A stretch of 64,000 nt of DNA from Rhizopus sp. PT2906 (Eukaryota > Mucoromycota > Mucoromycetes > Mucorales > Rhizopodaceae): contig JAMYHX010000100.1 in assembly GCA_025529335.1 (NCBI GenBank), positions 41,745-105,744 on the forward strand, read 5' to 3'. Each line of letters opens with the position of its first letter. Position 1 is the first letter of the stretch. Below, piece after piece: positions 9,232 through 19,039 of the stretch. The notes beneath the pieces were generated by a model that was given only the letters and a program-made list of their open reading frames with translations, made no database searches and was not told where the DNA came from. The translations under genes were made by a program, and so were the position numbers.

Positions 9232-11028
9232 TTAACGTCCTTTTCTGTCATCTAAGGAGTCACGTCGTCGTCGATTATCTGCTGAACGGTCTTCACGTCT
9301 ACTTCTTCGCTTATCATCTGAGCGATCTTCTTCACGTCTACTTCTTCGCTTATCGTCTGAGCGATCTTCTTCGCGCCTTGAACGTCTATCAGATGATCTT
9401 TTTCTTTCTGGACTTTCATAGCGACGAGAACGATCTTCACGTCTACTTCTTCGTTTACTGTCTGAATTGTCTTCCTCGCGTCTTGAACGTTCTTCTTCAC
9501 GTCTTGATCTTCTACTATCCACTGAGCGGTCTTCTCGTCTGCTTTTTTGTTTATCAGTTGAACGGTCCTCTCCATGTCGTGAGCGGTTCTCTTCACGCTT
9601 TGATCGTTCCCCTTCATGTTGTGAGCGATTATCATCACGTCTTGACCGTCTACTGTCCACTGAACGATCTTCACGTCTACTTCTTTGTTTATCATCTGAG
9701 CGATGGTCCCGTCTTGAGCGTCTACTGTCTGCCGAACGGTCCTCACGTCTGCTTCTTCGCTTATCGTCTGAGCGATCTTCTTCGCGTCTTGAACGTCTAT
9801 CAGATGATCGTTTCCTTTCTGGACTTTCATAACGACGAGAACGATGACGTCTGCTGCTGTCTTCTTTATTATCATCTCTGGAGCGGGATCTTTTCTTACT
9901 TGATGGCTTGGATTCCTTTTCTGGTCGTTTCTTGGTCATGTCTTCACCATGTTCATCCACCAAATCCCATTCATCTTCTTTTTTCTTGGGCTTGGGGTTT
10001 AGTGTGCGTTCAATGTTGGCTAAAAGAGCTTTGGCTCCCTCATGCTCTGGTTCAAGCTTTAACACACGTTCCAGTTGCTCTGCTGCTTCTTTTAGTTTGT
10101 TTTGCTGGACAAGTCTGATAGGGGAAGAGTATGAGTTTGAATAGATTGAATATATAGTTTATTTACCCTTCAGCCACGTGGAACCAGCCTTCTGCATATT
10201 TTGGGTCCATGTCAAGTGCTCGTTTGTAATATTCCATAGCTTCTTTGATTCTATTTTGTTTTACTAGCTTGACACCTTCCGCCACACTATATTTGTATAT
10301 AAAAAGTTTAAAAAAAGGCATATATTAAAGTCTATTCCTTACGAGTCTCTAGCATAATTTCTGTTTTGTATATCACGTAGCTCTAAATAATTTTCCAAGG
10401 GCCTTACTTGCTCTACTGTGATGGATCGATCATCAAGTACTTCAGGTAAATAAGGTATATCTTTCAATAGTGTTTGCTGTCGGGTAGCCTTTGAGTTGAC
10501 ATTAAATAAACTAGCCAACTTTAACCACTGATGAGGATTAAGCAACATGGCCTCGTCATGAATATTGGATAACCAAGCAGACTTTTCACTAGGTGTAAGT
10601 ATACTTAGTTTTTCAAATAAAGGCTCTTGTGATTGTTGTTGTTGTTCTATTAGTTCGGTCGCCAACTTTTCATTCACTGCGGACTGTTTCTCACCATTTC
10701 TTTGTTGTTCTTCTTTTTCTTTTCTAGCTCTTCTGTCAGCCTTACGACGAGCAAGGTCATTGGCAGCTTCCTTAAAGATATTGTCAACAGAGGTTTTTAC
10801 AGACTGTTTTTTAATAAATGCTTCCAGTTTGCTTTCAAATGCGTTTGTACTTTCAGTATCATTCAATAATGTAATAGGGGGTGTTGTTGGTGTATAGCCG
10901 TTATTTGTATTATTATTGTTGTTATTATTTGCATTAGTGTTTGAAGGTAAAGAAGCCTTTCTGTAAAAATAATGTCTTGAAGGTGTTCTTGGTGGTGTAT
11001 TTGAATCCGTGGTTATTGCTGTGTTCAT
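9232..11028 (-). CDS. TPR protein with long Arg/Ser/Asp/Glu repeat tail (RS-like)
   Basis: The model is complement(join(9232..10114,10167..10286,10343..11028)), 562 residues. The start at 11028 follows a GA-rich leader. The N-terminal 60 residues are disordered with an Asn run, then helical charged segments (about 70-130). Two TPR repeats span the introns at about 230-300 (EAMEYYKRALDMDPKYAEGW and EAAEQLERVLKLEPEHEGAK). After residue 310 the protein becomes an imperfect repeat of RRSRREDRSDDK-type units to the C-terminus. TPR plus RS tail recalls TTC14 and splicing-associated proteins, suggesting a nuclear role near RNA processing, but I cannot assign an orthologue. The repeat unit is also repeated at DNA level, so copy number may vary between strains. 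Confidence 0.75.
9250..9850. repeat. Imperfect tandem repeat coding the RS/RE tail
   Basis: Within the last exon of the TPR-RS gene, units of about 36-45 bp recur with small changes; segments such as CTTCACGTCTACTTCTTCG and CTTATCGTCTGAGCG appear many times. Larger blocks are also duplicated: 9370-9445 and 9775-9850 share almost the same sequence. The same DNA is open in other frames, giving spurious long reading frames on both strands. Confidence 0.8.
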
Positions 11029-11225
11029 TGGGGTATAAAAAAAGAGAGAGAGAGAGAAAAAGTAGGATGTGACTTTGAAACATCGCACGCCCTTATGTCC
11101 CAACATTTTAAGCGGTCGATGAATATTATTCGGTCCGGACCACATCTCTGACTTAAAGTTCATCGAAAAATCAATAAAAAAGTACTTAGAAAAAGGAACT
11201 CGCATAAATTTATCTTTCTAAATCA

Positions 11226-12391
11226 ATGTATATCAACTCTTACTCTGAGATCCCCGAAAAAACTACTGTATCCATCTTTGAGTGGAGAAAAAATGCCGAC
11301 GATAGCTTGTTAAGTCATGATGTTCAATGGGTCAGCCCACGTTATATTAAATAGCCCGTCGAGAGAATCGACGAGGAAAGCAGCTCTGGGACCAACAAGC
11401 GTAAAAAACGAACAGTACCTTATGTTTGGTATACAGAGTTTAAGTGCCATATATTTGGTACTTGTCATGATAAGGCCGTCGAAGGCGTTCGAGTAAAGGG
11501 CGATTCTAGTGGTAAGCTTCGCGAACTCCAAAAAGCAAGCAAGAAGACTGACTGTAAAGCTAAATTGAAGGCCACTTTCCTCAAAAGTGATCCCCAATTC
11601 TGTCGAGATTGCTCCTATTGGAGTTCATAATCATGAGGCTGGATGAGCTGAAGATTTGAAGTACCTTCCTCTCTCAAAAGAGAAAAAAGAAATCATAATG
11701 CAGCGACTTCGCGAAGGTTATAGCAAGAGAGACTGTCGAATTGCTATTCAAAAAGACTTTCGCAAGTCCACCAGGGACTTCTTAATACTGCCAAAGGACT
11801 CCAACAGTCAAGTACTTCACAGAGACCAAATAGTTTACCAGGATGAAGTATACAATTTGTACAAGATGATTCAAGAATCATTCTATAGAAAAACAATGGA
11901 CGAGAAAGAACCTGTATGTCTTTGGCTTGGAGAATTAAAAGGAAAGAATTACTCCACGTTCAAGCATTCAAATTTTGAAAATGATTTTACCTTCGGTTTC
12001 TCTTCTTCTTGGCAAAAGCAACTTTTGTTGAACAGCACCATGGTATGCCTTGATGCTACTCATTGTGTATCACACATACAAAGAGACATCATGCACACAA
12101 TTGTTGCCCGTCATCCAGCCACTGGTACAGGCTACCCAGTAGCATATATCTTCACGGAAGATCACTCTATGGCCGCAGCTTCAGTCTTTCTTTCCTTTGT
12201 AAAGAACGACATTTGGATAACTACCTTGGAAAAGATCACGATCGATGTAAGCACCATTGAACATGCAGCAATTACCGCTGTTTATCCTGAAGCAGCTGTT
12301 CAGTGGTGCTTGTTCCATGTCAGCCATGCATGGATGGGAAAGATCAGAGAACAACAGCAATGGCAAATTAGATTGCCAATTATGTCTTTAG
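11226..12391 (+). pseudogene. MULE transposase, N-terminal part (broken)
   Basis: The frame from the ATG at 11226 meets a TAG at 11352-11354. It continues through a WRKY/GCM-like zinc-finger region (TEFKCHIFGTC at about 11430-11460), loses frame by one base near 11600 (before the HNH residues of the finger), and meets a TGA at 11644-11646. It is then open from 11656 as the MULE domain: CLDATHCVSHIQRD with the first catalytic Asp, the HTIVARHPATGTGYPVAY strand region, the second Asp in TIDVSTIEHA and the conserved VQWCLFHVSHAW block. After this block it ends abruptly at a splice donor and no transposase C-terminus follows. The protein would bind element ends through the finger and cut by DDE chemistry. 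This copy cannot do so. Confidence 0.8.
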
Positions 12392-12461
12392 GTAAAAGGT
12401 TTTCTAGTGTGATCATGCTGACACTCATTCATTTACTTTTTTTTTTCCTTTTTTTTTTTAG

Positions 12462-14369
12462 CAAACAAAGCTGCCAACGGAATCATAAATCATACTCTGT
12501 TTGATGAAATTGTATTTGAAGAAGAGGAAGAAGAAGAGAACATTGAAGTACGAAATTTTGGCAATTTAAATCAATTATACAACCAAATACGTCTAATATA
12601 TGAAGCTGAGTTTCGAGGAGTTGCTTATAATGCTATCGACGATTACGGTTATGCTACTAATCATCCCCTCAAGTTTATTCGTTTGAGCTATCGCTTACTG
12701 CAAGCAGCTTCTTCACTTCCAAATGCACCAATCAAGTTATGGAGTTTACTATCTCAGGCTACTCATTCAATGGTATATATGCCGCTCAGTGGAATACCAA
12801 CTCTGTATACTCTCTTCCAGAGGGCACATCAAAACGGTCATCCGGTTCCGAGATCTATGATTCCTGACGGTAATTTCTTTCGCCTTGCTGACTTTGATCG
12901 CTTCTACTTTGGACGCGAGAACAAGATGCATCTTTGGAACACTGTTTTTAACATTGGCAAATTAGACACTGGAGTTTTAACCAATCCAGCAACAAGTCAC
13001 TTGGCGTATAGTATGAAGACTGATAGTCATATGATCAGTATCCTCTTTGGGAAGACTTCCGTAGAGTTTGTACCACAAGCAAAAAATGATTTAATCAGAC
13101 AAAAACGGAATGTCGACTTTGCTAACCGTACCAAAGGCTTGTATCCCTTGTATAAAGAGCCTATTGGTATTACAGCAAACGACAGAATAATAGGAATAGA
13201 TCCAGGTATGATGATGATTTTTTTGACCTAGATGATTCAATCTAATTCTTTTATGTATAGGAGTTCGTGACATTCTCTACGCTATTGATTGCGATGCCGA
13301 TGAACTCGTTGACAAATGATCTACCAAACAACATTCTTTCGCTTACAGCAATGCTTCTTACAAGTTGCGTTCAGGGATGAGCTGGATCAAGCAAAAAGAG
13401 TTGGCAAGCTGTTTAAGCTCAGATATTCAAGCCTCCTATGATCAACTTAAAACCAGAAACACATACACTAACCTAGGTGTTATGGATTTTTTGCATTTTA
13501 TTGCACTGACACACAATAAGTAAGTTTATTTTTCAAATGCTGGTATTTGTATACATGAAGTTGAACGTCTTTATTTTGCTTTGTTTAACAGTGTCCATGG
13601 TTTTATGAGAAGCTGGTGACACAGAGAACACAAAGGGTATGCCTATTCAAACCGGAGCATGGCTGAAGACCATGTTGCTCGTGGTGTACTTGGCCAAACC
13701 AAAGTAGATGAAGCATTCAAGCTTGCACATTGTTCATCAAAGTCAACAAGACGCAAGAAAAGGAAAAGATTCAGACGTCAACATCAAGACGAGTTGCGGG
13801 GAAATGAAGATACAAGAAGAGCTATAGTTGCATATGGTGATGCAAGTATTCGTGGTACCTACAGAGGTAATACCCCTGTTCCAGTAAAGCAAGTTCAAAG
13901 AGCAATAGCCCAAAAAGCGATTGTGTTCACTGTGGATGAATTCAGGACCTCTGTCACATGCTGTCACTGCCAAAGACGAATGAACAATGTGACTTCTGAA
14001 CTAAACATCTGCGACCATAACAAAAAAAAACATAGAATAAACAGTGTTGAAAATAGGTCTAGAAGAAAGTGTCTTGATGAAGAAGGTCATATTTTTCATT
14101 GGAGTAGTCGATGTTCAGAAAGTAGAGTTGTACGTCAAAACAATATTATCTATCCGCTGAAGCTGTGTAATCAGTGTCCAGTGAATGGAAATAATGATCT
14201 GGTAAGTTTTTCATTTCTTGGGTTAACTTATTGAGTATTTAATCTGTATTTATATAAGTATTGGCAACGAGATGTAAACGCAGCAACCAATATTAGAAGT
14301 GTACTAATTGAATATATACGCTCTCGACTAGTTGCTTTATCAAGAGGTCAACAAGATCAAGGAAATTAG
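12462..14369 (+). pseudogene. Fanzor (TnpB-like RNA-guided nuclease), broken by two TGA codons
   Basis: Exons are 12462..13205, 13261..13519, 13592..14201 and 14259..14369. All introns are GT-AG and keep frame. The N-terminal half (to about 13190) is helical. RuvC-I is IIGIDPG with its Asp just before the intron at 13206. The RuvC region near the zinc finger reads VDEFRTSVTCCHC, with a Glu placed as in the rearranged active site reported for Fanzors and the first Cys pair. The second pair is LCNQC, and RuvC-III is RDVNAATNI in the last exon. TGA codons at 13317-13319 and 13617-13619 interrupt the frame; both would be CGA before a C-to-T change. A basic stretch (KSTRRKKRKRFRR) lies between them. 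Intact Fanzors use an element-encoded guide RNA to cut DNA. This copy looks inactive unless the stops are read through. Confidence 0.8.
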
Positions 14370-14679
14370 AAAGTTTCCATCTGCGTGTAATACTCATCAA
14401 TTCGTGCCTTGCAAAAGACAATATATTTATTTTTCAAGTATTAAGCTTCACGATATCTAAATTCTGGGGGAATATACGTAGGTGCGAAACACCAGTAGAT
14501 GTTTAATTTGTATGGATAAAATTCAATTTCAGCTGGCAAATGATTTTCAAGGCTCATACACTGGTACTTGCTTTTAACGAGATCATGAATAAAAAGTGCC
14601 GGTTAAGCTTTTTGTTTATCCAAGATAGAAAGAGAGTAAAACAACTCATCATAGTTTAATAGTTGCTTTCTTTAACATA
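14370..14679. other. 3' flank of the Fanzor gene
   Basis: About 310 bp without an open frame. In OMEGA systems the guide RNA usually overlaps or follows the 3' end of the nuclease gene, so this is where one would look for the scaffold. By eye I see no strong hairpin and no element end. Confidence 0.3.
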
Positions 14680-14891
14680 TCAATTCATTGACGCTGATCG
14701 AAAGAGAAGCGAAATCACAAGAGACAAGGCAAACACTATCAGCTTTTCAATGAATTCAGCATGTGTCTATTAAAATAAATAGGTTGGTTCAAAATGAAAA
14801 TAAATAATAGCTATTATTAGCTTACCTTTTGTGCTGCTGTGGATAGTTTAAGTTGATTGGGAACGTCTTCCTGTTCAGACAAATCCTCTTT
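14680..14891 (-). pseudogene. Orphan 3' exons of a tail-anchored protein
   Basis: Two exons, complement(14680..14766,14826..14891), join in phase 0 with clean GTAAGC and TTTTAATAG splice signals. They code for 22 acidic/polar residues followed by 28 residues with one membrane segment (LIVFALSLVISLLF) and RSASMN at the C-terminus. Upstream (rightwards) the frame closes by a TAG and no ATG or further exon is visible for several hundred bases. This looks like the tail of a longer gene whose 5' part was lost or moved, next to the mobile locus. I do not recognise the family. A membrane-anchored ubiquitin-conjugating enzyme tail is one possibility, unsupported by motif. Confidence 0.35.
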
Positions 14892-15579
14892 CTTTGAAAA
14901 AAGAGAGTTTACAAGTAGAAATAAATATTCTATCAACTAAGAACGCGTAGTCTCATACTTTAGCTCAAGAAACGAAATCAACTATTTATGAGAGTCATTT
15001 TCTGTTTATTAAAAAGCTGAGAAAAAAAATGTGGAAAGAAAGAGCTTAATAGTATAATATCTTTATTCAGTAGTTATTGGCGCGCAATGTAATATCAATA
15101 GCTCTAATGGTCTTGATTATCTATCTTTTCTTCCAATTTGACAACATATAATACATAAAATGAGTTTTATTAAAGCATCAGTCTTGATGCTATTTGAACA
15201 AACGATGCGGCTGATGTAAATCATGTTATGAAAAGGTGATTTATGCAACAGTAGCGTTCAATTATCTGCTACTTGAATTCATTACATCTGAAGAGGGAAA
15301 GCAGTCTGTATTTTTAGGGAGGCATAAACTGTATCCAAAAGAGTATACCTATTTAGATAACACACATAAACTAGTAGAGATGATGTATACAAAGCTTTTA
15401 CAGATGAAATTGAAGATCAATATTACTTATTTAGTAGCCATAAATTTCATTTTATTTTGTGTTACTCTTTTTTTTAAAAAAAAAAATAGACTCGTAAAGC
15501 GCAAAGAAGTGCCTCCTCTTCTTTTATTTTTTCCTCTCTTTCTATTTATTTAAGCTACCCCCCTTCCATTCCCTAACCT
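14892..15579. other. Intergenic with one doubtful small ORF
   Basis: About 690 bp. An open frame at 15236-15553 (plus, 105 codons) begins with a hydrophobic stretch and contains SVFLGRHKLYPKEYTYLD, then ends in low-complexity hydrophobic sequence. It has no recognisable domain, so I do not call it a gene. A pyrimidine-rich run just before 15580 is the leader of the next gene. Confidence 0.35.
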
Positions 15580-18364
15580 ATGTCGAATAACAAGGATAAA
15601 CGTCGTTTAACAGGATACAGTGGAAATACAATTGGTCATCAGTCAGTCTATGATGATTACCATGATGATACTTTTGAAGAATATGATGAGGATTCCGATA
15701 GTCATGAAGAAGAAGAAGAACATGAAGTAGCACATGAGGATGATACTGGATCCGAATTGAGTATTCCTGACGCTGATATAGACTTTGATCTTGTCTATGC
15801 TCTTCATACCTTTTCAGCTTCTGTTGAAGGACAAGCCACGGTTGTGAGAGGAGACGCATTGACCTTATTGGATGATAGTAACTCTTACTGGTGGTTAGTT
15901 AAAGTACTAAAGACGGCCGAAGTTGGTTATATTCCAGCTGAAAACATTGAGGTTTGCATATACCAGAATAACCAGTATCAAAACAGTCCACTGATCATTC
16001 CGTATAGACACCGCATGAAAGACTTGCCAGGCTAAACTCGCACCGTAACATTGAGGTAAGGTTGTGCTTTATAAAGATATCATTTCCTAAACTGTTGTCT
16101 AGATCACTCGAAAGGATAATTTTGATGCTTTCCCTGTTCCACCTAGCACTAATCCAACCAAGACTCGCAAGAGAGTAACACTTGCAAAGGGAGTCCAGTA
16201 TCAATCCCAAATCATCTTTGGTTCAAGTGATAGTGAAGATGATGATTTTGAAGCTGAATTTCAAGAATGGGATGAAAAGATGCGCTCCTCAGATGAATCA
16301 GACCTTGATTCTTCCACAAGTGGTGATGATGAGGATGATGATCCTTATCATTATTATGATGAACCACAACCTATTTATCCTAATCAGCCTCACCGTTCAA
16401 TTCTGTCAGAAGAGGAAGATGAAAAGATTATCCCAAACTTGGACTCACACCTAAGCGCTGATTCTGATATCATTAATGATCCTAGAGATTTTATTTGTTA
16501 TCAAGGACCTCAAGAAATGGAGCAAAAGAAAGAAAACGATAGTGACTATGATGACAATGATGATGACTTTAAAGACGAAACTATAAAAATATCACTTACG
16601 CCTTCCATTGCAAGAGGTTCAGAAGATAGTCGTCGTGACTCAGATACGAGTATACAAACCAAGTTGAAAAAGGCGGCCAAATTGGAAAGATTACTTGCAT
16701 CTTCCTCGTCTCCATCATCTTCAGCACTGCCAGACAAGAAGGAAAAGAAAGCAAGTGGCATTCGTAAATTCTTTTCGCGAAGCAAGAAGCCAGGTAGTAA
16801 TAGTAGTAGTAATAGTAGTAATAACATAGACGCAGCTCAAGTGACAACCAATGACACATTGTCTCATAATTCATCTCAACCAGCCATTGTGAATGAGACA
16901 ACGAGGTTAAAGATACAGCCTGGCAACCCAACCATGAAGTTTAAGGAATCATACATTGATGTATATCCAAACACAACAGCATGCGAAGTTATCCAGCAAA
17001 TACTAGACAAGGAAAAAGAGGTTGAGCAAGAATCGGAATCCAGCTATAATGACTATTATTTGATCGTGAAGACATTGAGTGGAGACGAATGTACGCTGAT
17101 ACCTTCAGACAAGCCATTGGAGATATTCTATTCGTTAACCGCGCATCTGAATACTCCTATGCCATCACTGAAAAAAGCAAGAAGAATATCTCAAATGATG
17201 GGCAGTGATAATCATGTAGGCGGTCCAGTAAAGGATGAAACACATGATGAAGTACAGTTCTTTTTATTCTCCAAGACGAAGCGAATTGAAGATGGCGAGA
17301 TTCAAATCAAAGTGTCTCTGCTACCTTCTGATCAAATGCTAGAGGATAGTAAGAGAGTTGATAAACTTGTCAAGATACCTTGCAGCTTTTTGATAAAAGA
17401 TGTTGTCACTCTACTTTTGGAGAAGTTCCATATCCTGAATGGAATAGTTGCTGGTGATGATGATAAGAAATCGCTTAGATTAACGGATGAGAACGAGATT
17501 GCAAAGTATCAGCTAGCTATGAGTGTGGTTGGACAAGGTACGAGTGATGATGACAGACATATGTTTACTAATTAAACGATAGAACGTCTCTTACCACTTA
17601 ATGAAAAGCTACTTACTGTCTTTGGTGACGATATTCCTCAAATTCATTATAGACGTAACAGTAACCCTGACCGTAGTTCGATCACTGTCAATATCACTCC
17701 ACCCGAAAAGAATGAAACTTATTTCCTCTTGAGATGTGTCGAAAGACCTAAAAAGAAGGAGATTGAAAAGCAGACGACAGAAGAGCCAAGTAAGATGAGA
17801 GAATATAGATATAACAGTAGACTAAAAAAAAGATGAATAATAGGGCATAGTCCACATCATCATCTTGTTCGTCAAGATACACCTATGCCAAGAAAAGAGC
17901 CTACACCAGACAATGGATTTCAACCACCTACACCGACCATACTATCCACTTCTCCTAAAGATGAACTATTAACACAAATTGATGAAGCTATTCAAGATAC
18001 CCTCTCTCATTCATCACCTTCAATCATTTCATCCTCATCTATCACTGAACAGCCGACCAACACGATCCCTCAACGCCACATAAGACCATCATCCACTGAA
18101 TCCATATTATTTTATACCAGTGATTTCGGTGTGAATGATTTAATGGTTATTATCCGAGGTGCAGCTGCACTTCATGAAATCAACCCTACCTCAACAACAG
18201 CAACAACACTTCGCAGTGAAATAAGCGATGTATTTAAAGATACACATTCAAGACTAGATCAATTAGAAAAGGTAAACCATATATAGTGTAATGGGTTCGA
18301 TAGTTAATGATTAGAATAGGAACTGGATCGTATTATGACTGAAGCAGTTGAAGTGTACCATTAA
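15580..18364 (+). CDS. SH3-domain cell-polarity protein, Tea4/Bud14-like
   Basis: The model is join(15580..15951,16008..16055,16103..17537,17583..17789,17844..18271,18320..18364), 844 residues. After an acidic N-terminus, an SH3 domain (about 70-124) shows the ALHTF, DSNSYWW and GYIPAENIE motifs. It is followed by the family hallmark TPHERLARLNSHRN at 125-138, which is typical of S. pombe Tea4/Wsh3 and yeast Bud14. The middle is acidic and serine-rich. A beta-rich domain at about 410-490 (RLKIQPGNPTMKFKESYIDV) resembles a Ras-association fold, and a C-terminal coiled coil ends the protein. Tea4/Bud14 proteins link microtubule-delivered landmarks, formins and PP1 at growing tips. I infer a role in hyphal polarity. 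Confidence 0.8.
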
Positions 18365-18565
18365 AAATATTTTTTTGCTAAAGTATAATTTGACAAGTTT
18401 ATTTCAATAAAGAATAATACTAACATAAACAATAATAATAATAATAATATAATATAATATAATAATAATATATACTTATAGTAAACAATCGAGTACAGTA
18501 ATGAATGCAAATCCCTTATGCGTATATAATGAATGAATGGAAAAGGAAAGTAAAAATATATAGAC

Positions 18566-19039
18566 TTATACACTATTGTTATTATTATTCTTCTTGACTG
18601 TTTCAAAATGCTGTTTTACAATCAATTCGGCAACCTTTTGTGCTTCTGATGCTGTTGTTACTACTCTTTTATCATTCATAATCCATTTTGCATTAAACGC
18701 ACGTTGATAATGATAAGAAGGTAAGGCACTAGGTGCTGATCTTGAACGACGTCTGAGCATAGGCATAGGTTTAAACATGCCGAGTTGTGTTCTATTCTTT
18801 GATTTCATCACTTCATTTCTAAAAAATTGTCTCATTTCTTGATCAAGATCAATGGCATCAAGTAATACATCCAAGGATAACTTTTGTCCATAGCTGGGCA
18901 AAATAGATGGTGCTGATGTTGTACGAATATGGTTACGTTGATTAGCAAGTACAAGCTCTTTTTTAGGTAAAGGTTGTTCTATCCTTTTCTTGTTTAATCG
19001 TTCAATAGAAGGAAGAGCTGCTTGAAGTGATGGAAACAT
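18566..19039 (-). CDS. Small basic protein of unknown function
   Basis: 157 residues when started at the ATG at 19039 (MFPSLQAAL). The frame is open further upstream to 19120 with a very hydrophobic stretch, which I take as translated leader, though a signal peptide is a possible alternative. Two similar serine/proline motifs occur, SAPSILPSYGQ at about 42 and SAPSALPSYHYQ at about 105, so an internal repeat is likely. The C-terminal half includes a helical region and an Asn run. I recognise no family. It converges with the Tea4-like gene, 200 bp of AT-rich DNA between them. Confidence 0.5.
   Translation of the reverse strand: MFPSLQAALPSIERLNKKRIEQPLPKKELVLANQRNHIRTTSAPSILPSYGQKLSLDVLLDAIDLDQEMRQFFRNEVMKSKNRTQLGMFKPMPMLRRRSRSAPSALPSYHYQRAFNAKWIMNDKRVVTTASEAQKVAELIVKQHFETVKKNNNNNSV

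Larger units (their letters stand above)
11226..14369 (+). mobile_element. Decayed MULE-Fanzor composite locus
   Basis: This span holds the N-terminal zinc finger and catalytic-core part of a Mutator-like transposase (11226-12391), then, across an intron, a nearly complete Fanzor-type gene (12462-14369), all on the plus strand. Fanzor1 genes are known from established work to ride on several eukaryotic DNA transposon groups, MuDR-like ones among them. The transposase C-terminus (third catalytic residue, helical domain, SWIM finger) is not found on either side. I found no convincing terminal inverted repeats or target-site duplication by eye, so the limits given are those of the coding relics only. 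Confidence 0.75.

Noticed and set aside
9252..9875. Additional long frames in the RS repeat on both strands
   Set aside because: A repeated unit whose length is a multiple of three stays open in several frames; only the frame continuous with the TPR exons makes sense.
11132..11141. Palindrome GGTCCGGACC upstream of the TPR-RS gene
   Set aside because: A single 10-bp palindrome; could be a regulator site, but nothing links it to a known factor or to the mobile element ends.
8930..11215. Shared ACTCGCATAAATT motif at about 8937 and 11201
   Set aside because: Only two clear copies, at different distances from starts; chance in AT-rich DNA cannot be excluded.
13317..13619. UGA recoding or selenocysteine in the Fanzor
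   Set aside because: Other decayed genes here have the same kind of TGA plus frameshifts, and RAD16 ends in TGA, so simple decay is the better explanation.
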